Part shown: in pieces, positions 32,971 to 43,989 of the stretch
Position numbering within the stretch: position 1 is the stretch's first letter
How the letters are laid out: each line of letters starts with the position of its first letter
Source: Neoceratodus forsteri
Taxonomy: Eukaryota; Chordata; Ceratodontiformes; Ceratodontidae
Reading direction: 5' to 3'
Length of the DNA stretch: 64,000 nt
Assembly: GCA_016271365.2 (NCBI GenBank)
Contig: CM028136.1
Coordinates: forward strand, 465,990,001 to 466,054,000
Translations under genes and position numbers: made by a program
The notes under the pieces: generated by a model
Seen by the model: the letters and a program-made list of their open reading frames with translations, nothing else
Databases searched by the model: none
Told to the model about the DNA's origin: nothing

Positions 32971-33072
32971 AGTAATGAATGGTGAAGATACAAGAGAAGA
33001 TCAAGAATTACGGTAGTGCGTGATTTTCCTATCTTCCTTGTCAATCTTCACCATTCATTACTTCCTGGGTGA
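32971..33072 (-). repeat. ICR of DIRS-beta copy 2
   Basis: AGTAATGAATGGTGAAGATA to GTGATTTTCC is the complement of the RITR end. TATCTTCCTTGTCAATCTTC to CCTGGGTG is the complement of the LITR end. Joined head to head as in a circle. Confidence 0.8.
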
Positions 33073-33299
33073 GTACCAAGCCCTCTTCCCTGGAGGGGAA
33101 GAGGCCATACCCTGAGGAACAAGACCCCAGCCTTCTGTTGGTGAGAAACAGAAGGAGAAGACCTGGCTTATTCAGAAAGCCCTAAGTGGGAGAAGAGCTA
33201 GGAGGTGCCTCCCGAGGACGAGGAGACGGAGGGAGCCCAGTAAAAGTCTCCTAGCTCTGGAAGAGAAAAGACGGGTCCCTCTCGCAGGCGGAGCGAATC

Positions 33300-35675
33300 A
33301 CCCACGCCGGGCCAGGGTGACAACCTGAAAGACGGAAGCCATGTCATCTCGCCTGATGCAGATCGCTGTCCCTCGCAAGCCTGGAAGCCACCTCATTGGC
33401 GCCATAAGATGCCCCTGCTTGGTGTCTTGCCAGCTCCAGGCCTACCGCGGAGAGGGCAACGGCTTGTCTGGTTTGCTCCGTATCAGGCATAGATGCCAGC
33501 AGCTGGGACATCATCGACCACAGATGCCGGTTGTAGGCAGCGTGGTGAGCCTGATGTGATGCAATACATGCACTCGCATGAGAAGAAGAGAACACTCTTC
33601 GCCCCCAACGGTCGAACTGGAGAGAGTCCGAATCCGGTGGGCGGTCGTGCACCAGGCAACGGCGCCCAGGAGGAGTATCCAGGTATACCAAACCTGAGGA
33701 CGGGTTGGGAAGGGAACCTAGAGACTCAGAGGGGGCACAATACCTACGCTGGCAGTCCGGGCTGGGAAGAAGCGGAAGGGGACTGCCATGACCGGATAGA
33801 CGCCTCCTGGAAGGGGATAGGCCAGGAAGGTACCACCAGATGCTGGGCACTGAATTCACCAAGGAATTCACGCGTCTCCCGTTCGGTATTGTCTCTTCGA
33901 ACGTAGGAAATCCGGAGATCCCTCACCATCCTCGAGAGGAAACGCTGATATTCTGTGAAATCAGCATCGGAGGACAGATGAGCAGGGGGTTCCTCTCCCT
34001 CGGAGGAGGGAGACGAGGATGATGGGGAACTGGAATGCCCAGAGGATTCCTGCGGCGGTGGGGAGAGTCGAAAGACCCGCTCATGCATGTATCTAACATA
34101 TGAGGGGAAGGCCGCCGGAGAACCCCATAACTGCCCCCAGGATAACGGACCCGTAGGACCGACATGACCTGGGAGCGGGGGTGGTGAAGGCAGAGAGATG
34201 GGAGAGGGGCACCTCCGCGGAGGTAACTGCTCTCGAGGGCTCTGGAATCCGGGGAAAGGAGCCCTGGAAAGAGGGATCCCGGATATCAGACCAGGCCGCA
34301 GAACGGAACTCTGGGGAAGCGGAGCCTGGAAGAGCCCTGGGGAGAACCTCCCCATGGCGACGACGCCGACTGCATGGATCCAGAAGGGCAGTCCGCACAA
34401 ACGCCGCGAGGACACCCTAGAACCCTGAGGAGGGGCGGCTCTGCACTTGCTCCTGGCCACCCCTGGGTGGCTAAAGAAGACCAAGCAGCAGACCCCTGCC
34501 CTCAACCCTCGGACTCGAGGGGCCTCCTCCTCACCACTGGCGCCCCTGTCCCTAGAGAGGCAACAGCACCCCGTGAAGGTAGCTGTCACCGGCCTCAGAG
34601 GGGAGCCTCCCGCATCACCCCACGCCTGCCCCGGGCTCCGGCCACCCCAGCCGGGGAACCCTCAGGAGACGACGGAAGGGGGACAGAGGAGGCCTGCCTG
34701 CCGCCTGGCACCTCTAGCCACCGGGGACCCAGACACTGAAGAGTGGTGTGCCAGATGGGTCCATCGCCTGAATCCATCGCCTCCGAGGAGGACCAGATCA
34801 GCAGGACCTCAATGCTGGCCACTTCAGGGGTCCCTGAGGCCACGGGCCGCGAACGCCCCGGCATCAGAAGGGAGGCGCCCGGCCTCCCTTCACGCCGTAC
34901 CAGCCAGGCTTGTAGCTCCATACTTTCAACGGCGCTGCGTCGGCACCGCACTCGAGGAAGGACAAGGCCCACGGCGCCGGGCGCCGGGAAAGCGAGGCGG
35001 CACTGCCGACGCGCTTGTCCATCGGTCGCCGAGGCCCAAAGCGGCATCCGCTAACGGCGCCGCCACCATCACCGCGCGCACGAACGGCACCGGATCCCTA
35101 AGCGGCGTTCCAACAGCGCCGCTCTGATCACCGCTGGACCAAAACGGCGCCAAGACGACACCGGCACCGCGAACGGCGCCAGGATCCAAAACGCGCCGGA
35201 AGGCGGCGTCTGGGGTCCACCCGACAGGCCTAAAAGTCGAGGGCCTCGCCACGGGGAGCCTGCACCGGGAGAGGTGACTGCCGAGGCGGTGTCGCGCCGC
35301 TGCCCGGGAAGGGACTATGACGCCTCGGCACCGCAGAAGGGGCCTCCTCCTCGGCAAGAAAAGACGAGGAGACCCCCTCCTCCTCAGACCGTATAGGCCC
35401 GGGAGGGGACCCGGGGGAAGGGCCTAGAGACCTTACCTGAGAATCCCTTGAGCGACGTCGTCCCCCGAAGGTCGGCGGGGCTTTGCCGAGCTTGAACGCG
35501 GACTTCGAGGACACGGCGGTCCATGGAGAAACAGGCGTCGCATGTACATGTCATGGTTGGGTCCCAGGCAACGAAGACAAACGTCATGCCGGTCCGAGAC
35601 GGAGAAATGCCGGCCACAGTAACACCGACGATAGGGCGCGCCTGTTTCAAACACGCTTAGCTCGGAACCGGACAT
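33300..35675 (-). pseudogene. DIRS-beta copy 2 gag-like gene
   Basis: ATG at 35675 (MSGSELSVFETGAPY), then a Cys/His cluster (CYCGRHF, DRHDVCLRCLGPNHDM). A very G/C-rich middle follows with many AACGGCGCC-type repeats at 34930-35230. The C-terminal part (33344-33870) has WGRRVFSSSHASACIASHQ, LLASMPDTEQTRQ and GLELARHQAGASYGANEV. Frames change several times. It matches beta copy 1 at both ends. Confidence 0.75.
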
Positions 35676-35804
35676 ACGCAAATCAACAAGAAAAAGAGGA
35701 AAGCACACCTGGCGCCGCTTTAGAAATAAAAGAACGGTCTTACCGGTTAGGCCGAAGTGCGGGAAAGAGGAGTCGCTGACGCAGTCAAAATATGTACGCC
35801 CAAC

Positions 35805-35998
35805 AGGTGCTGCCTCGACGGCGGGGAGAAACAGAACTGAGTTGGAGGAGGAGTCGTCGCTATTAACGGCCGCCGCCGCATGACGCCGCCTCGAGGGCGG
35901 GCCGCAGGGCAACTTTAAAAAAAAAACTCTCGTGACGGGTGCGCGCCTCCGGCTTACACCCAGTAAGTAATGAATGGTGAAGATTGACAAGGGAAGAT
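35805..35998 (-). repeat. LITR of DIRS-beta copy 2
   Basis: Outer end AGATTGACAAGGGAAGATC at 35998; GGCTTACACCCAGTAAGTAA and the CTCGTGACGGGTGCG block match the RITR in inverted order. Confidence 0.8.
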
Positions 35999-36560
35999 CT
36001 TTGGGTTTGTCCTTAGGGATACCCTGTCCTGGTGGAAAACCAAATAAGGCTCTTTGCACATAAGAGCGTGCAATTCCGAAATTCTCCTGGCAGAAGTAAC
36101 TGCAACTAAAAATAACATTTTCCAAGAGAGAAAAGGTAGCTCGCAATCCACGGCTGGTTCGAAGGGTGGCAGCGTGAGCTGCTCCAGAACAAAGGCTAAG
36201 TCCCATGGAGGGATTGGATCTTTAATGGGAGGCCTAAGGTGGAGGACACCCCTTAAAAAGGCACAAGCAGTGTCCAGCTGGGCCACCATCCGATGGCCTA
36301 CGGGGGCATGGTAAGCAGAAATGGCACAAAGGTGCATTTTAACGAGGAGTAAGCCAGTCCGGAGTGGAAAAGGGAAAGCAGGCAGTCCAGCACCAGCTTT
36401 TCTGGACAGTCTAATGGTGGAAAACCGCGCGCTTGAGCCCACAAACAGAATCTAACGCCATTTCATGACGTAAGTTGCGTGGGTAGCCGGTTTTCTGGCG
36501 GCAGAGAGTACATCTGCCACTTCTTGCAAGACCCCGTATCGCATCATGGCTATGTCTCTA
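35999..36560 (-). pseudogene. DIRS-alpha copy 7 recombinase, N-terminal piece
   Basis: Reads VGHRMVAQLDTACAFLRGVL, LRPPIKDPIPPWDL, VAVTSARRISELHAL and SLRTNPK, then stops at the beta2 insertion. The catalytic arginine (second R of ARRISEL) is intact. Confidence 0.75.
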
Positions 36561-36902
36561 GGAGCCAAGCATGCAGGTTCAACGTAGGTCTGGATGGACC
36601 AGGGAACCCGCCTCCTGAGACAACAGATGGGAGCTGATTGGCAAAGGCTCTGGAGGTTCCTGGGACAGCTGGTACAAGACAGGGAACCAGATATGTCTGG
36701 GCCAGAAGGGTGCGATCAGAATGAGCGTCATTTGCTCCCTACGAAGTTTTAAGAGAACTCTCTGGATCAACAGGAAAGGAGGAAAGGCATAGAGGAACCT
36801 GCCCGCCCAGGAGAGGGACAACGCGTCTCGCCAGAAAACACCAGGCCCTGGATCTAGCGAGCAAAAATTAGGCAGCTTTGCGTTGGATGGGGACGTGAAA
36901 AT
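36561..36902 (-). pseudogene. DIRS-alpha copy 7 Dam-like domain, C-terminal part
   Basis: SWAGRFLYAFPPFLLIQRVL and LILIAPFWPRHIWFPVLYQL are readable. The domain's start (NAKLPNF region) is at 36850-36902, where gamma1 cuts in. It continues at 42514 with the RNase H side. Confidence 0.7.
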
Positions 36903-37097
36903 AAAAAATTACTCACCTTAGTAACGTTTCCTCTAATGGAGTCTTGCTATATTATGACATATGCAGTTTGTCCCAGCCTTAGAACTGCTCCAGAGGTGAA
37001 AGAGTTAACTTCCATGCCAGGCATGGAATCTTGAGCACGAGCTCGGTTGAAAAAACTCTGTCTGTTGATCTTCAAACTGAAACTGTCAGATCTTTAC
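36903..37097 (-). repeat. RITR of DIRS-gamma copy 1
   Basis: Includes ATGACATATGCAGTTTGTCC, TTAACTTCCATGCCAGGCAT and TTGATCTTCAAACTGAAACT; inverted match to 42343-42513. Confidence 0.85.
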
Positions 37098-37351
37098 GAG
37101 CAAAACTCACTAAGGTTCTGTGTGGAAGCTGTAAACCTACACTAGCCAACTGGCTACTAAAATATTAACACAGTTTTCTGGTCCCAAAACCAAGACTCAA
37201 GTCAGGGGATCCAAAAAATAAAATAAAATAAAATACAACACCTAAACACCCCCAAAAAAGGGGTAAAAACACAAGGTGGGCATCATTAAGTGCCAACACT
37301 GCACTGCCCACCCACATCCCAAGAGCAGAGGTTCTGAGAGGGCAGGCAGGG

Positions 37352-37452
37352 GGGTCATAATAAGCAAGACTCCATTAGAAAAACAACATTACTAAGGTGA
37401 GCAATTTTTCTTCAAACAACATAAAGTCTTGCTATATTATGACATATGCAGA
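37352..37452 (-). repeat. ICR of DIRS-gamma copy 1
   Basis: GCAAGACTCCATTAGAAAAA to GAGCAATTTTT is the complement of the RITR end. CTTCAAACAACATAAAGTCT to ACATATGCAG is the complement of the LITR end. Confidence 0.8.
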
Positions 37453-37487
37453 CTACACAGCAGTACCTCTATGGAGGAGGACAGAAC

Positions 37488-38500
37488 CTACTTAGGAAAT
37501 AGGCTCTGAAGCACAGCTGTGCCAAACCAAGCATCACTCCTAGCCTGGGTGTCCAGGGAGTAATGCTTGGTGAAAGTGTGTACTGTTTTCCAGGCAGCTG
37601 CTTGACATACCTCTAAGATAGGGATGTCCCTGGCCGCAGCTAGGGACAGAGCTGTACCTCTGGTAGAGTGAGCCCTCAGGCCTGAAGGGGGAGCCTTACC
37701 CAGTTTTTGACAGCAAAATTGGATACAAGAGACAATCCACCTGGCAATGGATCTTTTAGTGGCAGGTTTCCCTTTACCAACCTCACCATAATTGGGGAAC
37801 AGTTGGAGGGAGTCAAACCTGTGACCCATGGTAAGCTCTATGTAGTAACTAAGGGCTCTCTTTACATCTAAACTGTGCAGCCTCCTCTCGCCAGAGAAGG
37901 AATGGTCAGTGAAGTACACTGGAAGAGATATAGATTGATTAAGGTGGAAATCTGAAACTACCTTAGGCAAGAACTTCCTGTTAGTCCTGAGGACTACCTT
38001 ATCTCTGTGAAAGGATATAAAACCAGGCTCCACTGACAAAGCTTGCAATTCACTTATGCGCCTGGCAGAAGTGATGGCTACTAGAAACACAGTTTTCCAA
38101 GTCAAGTACTTAAGCTCTGCTGAAGTAAAGGCTCAAAGTGGGGTTGCATTAGCTGAGCAATGCAAACACTAAGATCCCAGGCAGGAGCAGGGTCCCTGAA
38201 AGGAGGGTTGGTGTGAAGCAATCCCTTGAAAAACTTGGAGAATACAAGGTGAGCCGAAAGAGAAGAGGGCTTTCCTGCTGAAATAAAAGCAGAGACAGCT
38301 GCCAAATGCACTTTCAGGGTAGCTGGCCTCAGCCCCAAAGTATTTAGATGGACCATATAGTCAGGACTGTGGGCAAATCAGCAGATTCTGGGGAAAATGC
38401 TTCCAGAGCACCATATGGAAAACCTTTTCCATTTAGAATTATAAGTAGCCCTGGTGGAAGGCTTCCTAGAAGCTTTCAAGATATCGAGTACACCTTGAGA
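37488..38500 (-). pseudogene. DIRS-gamma tyrosine recombinase
   Basis: The 205-residue catalytic frame at 37488-38105 carries the box-I arginine in AITSARRISELQAL (R16 of that frame), HSTRG (H146, R149) and HYSLD (Y182). The N-terminal part is in a second frame (38102-38356: LKVHLAAVSAF, PFRDPAPAWDL) and a third (STRATYNSKWKRFSIW, near 38450). One or two small indels therefore separate a fully motif-complete catalytic domain from its N-terminus. Confidence 0.8.
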
Positions 38501-38509
38501 AAGGTGTAG

Positions 38510-40410
38510 GTCAGCAAACTCTAACTCCTCAAGAGCCAGGCCTTGAGGTTGAGGATATGAGATTCGGATACCAAACTCTCCCAGGGCACAGGTTAACAGA
38601 TTGATTCTGGGGAGACACAGGGGAAGGTGGACTGCTAAGGACAGAAGGAATGGATACCAGGGCTGTCTGGCCCAATCTGGAGCAATCAGAATCATCTTGC
38701 AAGGTTGAGATCTGATTTTGACCAGCACCTTGAACAAGAGAGGAAAGGGAGGAAAGGCATAGAGGAACTTCCCTTCCCAATCGAGAAGGAAGGCATCCAG
38801 AGGACCGGAGCCCAACACTGGGGGCCTGCAACAAAAAAGCGGAAGTCGGTAATTGTCTGGGGCTGCAAAAAGATCTATCTGAGGGGTGCCCCACCTGGCA
38901 AATACTAACCCCAGTACTAGGGGATCCAGTGACCATTCGTGATGGCCCTGGGAAATCCTGCTGAGAGCATCTGCCAGGACATTGTCTTTGCCTGGGAGGT
39001 GAACTGCCATGAGGGAGGTGTTCAGGGAATAAGCCAGAGACCACAACTCCATCGCCTCGGTGCACAAGGCCAAAGACCGAGTGCCCCCTTGCTCGTTGAT
39101 GTACCACATTGTAGTGGTGTTGTCTGTTCTGACCTGTACCACTTTGTTCTGAACAGATGCAGAAAAAAACCTGAAGTGCTAGAAAAACTGCTCTGAGTTC
39201 CAATAGATTGATGTGGAGCAGAGATTCCTGAGGGGACCACAATCCCTGGGTGGTGAGGTCGCCCATGTGAGCTCCCATCCCAAGAGGGCGCATCTGTAGT
39301 AAGGGTCAAGGAGTGAGATTGAGGGATGAAAGGAACCCCTGTCTCAGATTGCTCTGATCCTGCCACCACTGCAGGGCCTGGATCAGGGTTCGAGTTACTG
39401 GGATCAATTTGGTTAGAGGATCTCTCCTTTGAGACCAGAAGGCTCAGATGGAACTGGATGTCCCTCATCTGAAATCTTGCTCCTTGCACTACAGCTGTGG
39501 AAGCAGCCATGTGGCCAAGGAGCTGTAGAAAGTGCCTTGCTGGTCGAGAGACCTGCAGAGTGAAGGAGGAGGCCAGAGCCACCAGGGTCTTTACTCTTTC
39601 TAGAGGAAGGAAAGCTCTGGCCTGCTTTGTGTCCAGTTCTGCGCCTATGAAGGTGAGTAGCTGAACAGGCCCTAGAACTGACTTTGGAAGATTGAGAAGA
39701 AAACCTAGAGATGTAAGCAGCTGCTGGGTAACCTGAAGGTGTGATCTGACTTGGTCTGGAGACTGACCCACTATGAGCCAGTCGTCCAGGTAAGGAAAGA
39801 TGGCAATCTTTTGCCTTCTTAAATGAGCAACTGCTACTGCCAGGCATTTGGTGAATACCCTTGGGGCAGAGGTGAGGCCGAAGGGCATTGCTCTGAACTG
39901 GTAATGGCCTGAGGGCAGTTCGAATCTGAGGACTTTGGGTGGGAGCTTCTGATGAGAACATGGAAGTAGGCATCCTTGAGGTCCAGTGGCGCTAGCCAGT
40001 CCCCTGGCCTTAGGGAGGGTAAAATAATTCCCAGAGTCACCATTTTTAATTTTGGTTTTAAAAGGTGCTTGTTTAGGTATCTTAGATCCAGGATGGGCCG
40101 CCATTCTCCTGTCTTTTTTGGGGTAAGGAAGTACCTGAAGTACAGTCCTTTGCCCTGGTGTAGGAAAGGAACCCTTTCTACAGCTCTGAGAGCCAGGAGA
40201 GTTGAGACTTCTGTTTCCAAAGCAAAAGCCTCTGATGGATTTGCAGATGGAAAGGATCTGGTTCTCATCTTTGGAAATTTCTTGAAGCTGAGAACCAGTC
40301 CCTGGCTTACTACTTCCAGGACCCACTTGTCTGATGTTAAAGACTCCCAGTCCTGGACGGAAAGCCAGCCTGCCCCACAGGTAATGGAGAATCGGCCCTG
40401 GGCATCCCAT
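38510..40410 (-). pseudogene. DIRS-gamma RT-RNase H-Dam-like polyprotein
   Basis: RT: YFLTPKKTGEWRPILDLRYL, LDLKDAYFHV, MPFGLTSAPRVFTKC and an intact YLDDW box near 39790. RNase H: TTDA, LLELRAVFLAL, VRTDNTTTMWYINEQGG and DNVLADALSR, all acidic residues present. Dam-like domain: PQIDLFAAPDNYRLPLF, LYAFPPFPLLF, MILIAPDWARQPWYPF. Frames change near 39950, 39290 and 39140. Function would need only a few repairs, but as it stands it is broken. Confidence 0.8.
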
Positions 40411-41945
40411 CAGGGTGCCTGTTTGGCAGGAGCTTTAGGCTGAGGGGTGGGAGCAGGCCTGCTGCGTCCCGTCTGCCTCTCCCTCTGAAGAACCCCTCTG
40501 GGCATAAGCTGAAGGGGAGGCTTGGGCTTGGTAAAGGCCTGTGAAAGGCCTGCCTGCCAAGCTGCTCTGAGAAGTGGCTTGCTCTCCTTGGCCTGTGCAC
40601 TCCTATAAGTGGTCCATACTCATCCATTTTCTTCATGTAATTCTCTGTCTGCTCCCCAAACAGAGAATTACCCACAACAGGAAAATCCATGGCCTTAGCC
40701 TGGGTATCCTGTGACAGGCTAGTACACCTGAGCCAAGCCATTCTACGAAAAGCCACAGATGTAGCCATGACTCTTGAAGATACATCATTAGAGTCCACTG
40801 CAGCATGGAATTGCACCTTGGATGCCTCAATACCATCAGCAGCCACCTGTTCCAGCTCCTTGGCAAGCTGGCCAGGGACCTGTTTTGCTAAAGCCATAAC
40901 AGTATCCCATCTGGATTTCTGGTATCTTGCAACATAGGCCATATAATTTGCCTGTCTGAGTCCCAAGGATGCTGTCATGTATTGTTTCTTTGCCATGGCA
41001 TCAATCCTCCTGGAGTCCTTGTCAGGGGTAGCAAGGAATATTTGCTTTATCACAGGCTGCAGCCTGCACTACTCAACATGGCTGCATTGTTGTGAAAGGA
41101 ACTCCGTATCAGAGCCTGACAATGTGTACCTCCTGTCCACCTTTTTATCCACAGGAGATAAAGAATTAGGAGCTTTTAAAATCTTTATTGTCTGTTTCCT
41201 AAAAGATTTATGTAAAGGAATAGACAATCTCCTAGACTCTGGGATATCCATCATTTCCACATGGTCAGGCTCCTCCTGTTCATCCACAGCTTCTTCCAAA
41301 GGGAGCTGGAGGGTTTCAGCAACTTTTTTATAAAACAGAAAATGAGAAGGGGACTCAGAAAGCCTAGGGGACAGGGGGACACTCCTGTGGGTCTGTCTGG
41401 GGAGATGTCCAATTCAATGGGCACATCCAGACTTTCAAAATCACATTCACTCTCTTCATAACTTGAACCGCCCGAACCAACCGTTTACCTGATGGTGCCG
41501 GTTCGGACGGAACCGGGGAAAGCGACTGGACAATTTGGATCGCTTTGGCTATCTCTGCAGCGGTTGGAGAAGGAAATTTTGGCTCCACACCTGCTGATTT
41601 TCTAGTCCTCTTTGCTGGAACTGGCTCCTCCGAGTCAGCTCTTCGTTTGCCTGAAGAAGTATCGCCCTGGTCAGAGGGCACTCCCTCCGGTTCGGTTGGC
41701 ACCGAACCGGGCTGGCCATCCGGGTCAGCGGACTTTTTGGCCTCTCGTTCCCTGAGCCTATCAACTCTCTTATCCAGGGTAGCTGCAGGGAAATTCTTGC
41801 AAATCTGGCAGTCTGCATTGAAGTGGTCAAATCCCAGACAATGAACACATGTGGTGTGTGGGTCAGCCTTGGCAAAGGCTTCCCCACAGACACTACAGTG
41901 CTGAAACCCAGTGGGCCCGGTTTTTCTTTTGGGTTTCTCGGACAT
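40337..41945 (-). pseudogene. DIRS-gamma gag
   Basis: The ATG at 41945 opens MSEKPKRKTGPTGF with C17, C20, H30, C33, C36, H41, C46 and C49 as a Cys/His cluster, then a Lys/Glu-rich segment. After a frame break come EEPDHVEMMDIPESRRLSIP (near 41250) and a capsid-like part at 40337-41053 (RQANYMAYVARYQKSRWDTV, ASKVQFHAAVDSNDVSSRV, RMAWLRCTSLSQD). It is the same domain order as alpha gag but with low identity. Two frame breaks are visible. Confidence 0.75.
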
Positions 41946-42342
41946 AATGCCAGCCTAACCAAAAACTTGCCCTTTTCCGGCAAATCGCCAAGCAAGACAC
42001 CCTTATCGGTTCCCAACCGTGTCACGGGTCATGGAAAAAAACACAATGAAATCCGTTTTTTTTAGAACCGATAAGAACCGGGAACCGCACTCTAAATTGT
42101 AATTTAATAAGTTTTAACAACCACCTGATCGTTCAAACCGAACCGATGATAACGTTTGCAAGTTCCACACAGAGAAATGTAAAACCTATCTATTACTTAC
42201 GATACCACAGACAGAGCTTGAACCGACCGGTTGTGGTTAAAATATATAATTGCGGTTTAGAAAACCGATTAACACTTTTTTAACTGACAAATGAACCGAG
42301 CAGTAGGAGGAATCTCCGGAGCGACTGTTCAGTGAGTCGGAG

Positions 42343-42513
42343 TAAAGAATCTGACAGTTTCAGTTTGAAGATCAACAGACAGAGTTTTTTCAACCGAGCT
42401 CGCGCTCAAGATTCCATGCCTGGCATGGAAGTTAACTCTTTCACCTCCGGAGCAGTTCTAAGGCTGGGACAAACTGCATATGTCATAATATAGCAAGACT
42501 TCATGTTGTTTGA
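42343..42513 (-). repeat. LITR of DIRS-gamma copy 1
   Basis: Outer end CTTCATGTTGTTTG at 42513, followed directly by alpha copy 7 sequence (AAGGTCTAATTCTGG). Matches the RITR in inverted orientation. Confidence 0.85.
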
Positions 42514-43989
42514 AGGTCTAATTCTGGAGTACCCTATCTGTGAAACAGATCCTCTGCCACCTCCTGCAGAAGTTCCCATTCGTGGACTCTGGCCTGAGAG
42601 CGGCTCAGGCTGTCTGCGATGATGCTGTCCACTCCTGGGACATGAACTGCAATTAGGTTTGCGCCGTGTTGCAGTACCCACTCCCACACTCATGGCCTCC
42701 CTGCAAAGCGGGTAGGAGCGAGTGCCTCCTTGTTTGTTGAGGTAATACATCACAGCGGAACTGTTTATTTGTAACAGAAGTGTACCTGGTGGAATCTCCA
42801 ACTGGAAGGCCTGCAGGACATAAAGAACTGCCCTAATTTCCAATACATTTATGTGGAGATGAGACTCCTGGGCTGTCCACAGGCCCCGAGACCGAACACC
42901 ATCGAGGTGTGCTCCCCACCCGAGCCCTGAGGCGTCTGTGCAAAGTGTCACAGTCGGGGACGGTGCTGTGAAGTGGATTCCCGCCAAGAGGTTCCCTGAA
43001 TGTAGCCACCATTGCCAATCTCGAATTACAGTCTTCGTGATTCGGATTGGATGCTGCAGATGGTCTTGCCTTTGGTCCCATTGTACCCGTAACATCCACT
43101 GGGTTACCTGCATGTGGAGATGGGCTAGTGGGACTGTTGCAATGGCCGCAGTCATGTGTCCGAGCAGGCAAAGGACCAGTCTGGCTGGGATGGCCTTCTT
43201 CGCCAACAATTCCCTGATGAGGGATCTGATGTGTTCCGCTCCGTCCATGGGAAGGAAAGCTTTCCCTTGGACGGTGTCGAGAACCGCTCCAATGAATCGC
43301 AGTGTCTGGGACGGAACCAGGCGTGACTTCTCGTAATTGATGAGAATGCCCAAAGTCTCGAACAAAGACTGAGTGCAGTGAATGGCAGACATCAAGGACT
43401 CCCGTGAGGGCGCTATGAGAAGCCAGTCGTCCAGGTAGGGGAACACATAGTGGCCCTGTCTCCTCAGAGAAGCAGCTACGACCGCCATGCACCTCGTGAA
43501 GACCCGAGGTGCCAATGACAGCCTGAAGGGAAGAGCTCGGAACTGATAATGGTGGCCCTGAAGCTCGAAGCGCAGGAACCTCCTGTGTACCTGAGCAATA
43601 GGAATATGCAGGTAGGTGTCCTGCATGTCCAGGGACGCGAGAAAAGCGTCCTGCTTCAGCATGGGAATCAGGCCCAGGAGGGTCACCATGCGGAAGCGCT
43701 TGTACGCGACAGAAAGACTGAGATCGCTGAGGTCCAGTATTGGACGGAGGTCCCCTGTTTTCTTTAGAACCAGGAAGAAGTGAGAATAGCACCCTAGTCC
43801 TCTCTGGTTTCCTGGTACATGCTCTATAGCTTCTTTTTCCAGAAGTGCTAGCACCTCCTGCTGTATGAGCAGGGCATGCTGACCCAAATAACGGGAAAGC
43901 TGGGGAGGTCTTGTAGGTGGGTTGTCTATGAACTCTATGTAATGGCCATTTTTGACCAACTGTAGAACCCACCTGTCGGTGGTGATCAA
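42514..43989 (-). pseudogene. DIRS-alpha copy 7 RT and RNase H, long open frame
   Basis: One uninterrupted frame from 43989 that runs through RT and most of RNase H before its C-terminus goes out of homology into gamma1. RT: FFLVLKKTGDLRPILDL (about residues 71-87), LDMQDTYLHIP, PYLDDWLLIAP (Y185 to D188). RNase H: CTDASGLGWGAHL (D352) and VLEIRAV (E384). The TDN motif has changed to INS near residue 408, so one catalytic aspartate is lost. The usual LPFGLSSAP reads LPFRLSLAP. RT geometry may survive; RNase H probably does not. Confidence 0.8.

Larger units (their letters stand above)
31562..35998 (-). mobile_element. DIRS-beta copy 2: complete gag-only element
   Basis: 4.4 kb, inserted in the recombinase of alpha copy 7. 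Order on the minus strand: LITR (35998-35805), gag (from 35675), ICR (33072-32971), spacer, RITR (31770-31562). The inverted repeats match over about 195 bases, including CTTCACCATTCATTACTTAC and the CTCCTCCTCCAACTCAGTTC block. No RT, RNase H or YR is present. The same architecture as beta copy 1 argues against chance deletion. Confidence 0.85.
36903..42513 (-). mobile_element. DIRS-gamma copy 1, complete and youngest-looking
   Basis: 5.6-kb element in alpha copy 7. Order: LITR (42513-42343), gag (from 41945), RT, RNase H, Dam-like domain, YR (37488-38500), ICR (37352-37452), RITR (36903-37097). The ITR cores differ at about 2 of 134 positions by eye. Only a few frameshifts separate the coding parts. 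Terminal sequences are unrelated to alpha, beta and delta. Confidence 0.85.

Noticed and set aside
34447..35127. 226-codon plus-strand open frame in G/C-rich DNA
   Set aside because: Antisense to the beta2 gag; long only because the region is G/C-rich and poor in stop codons.
34900..35300. CpG island of a host promoter
   Set aside because: It lies within the gag of a nested transposon, with no host gene near.
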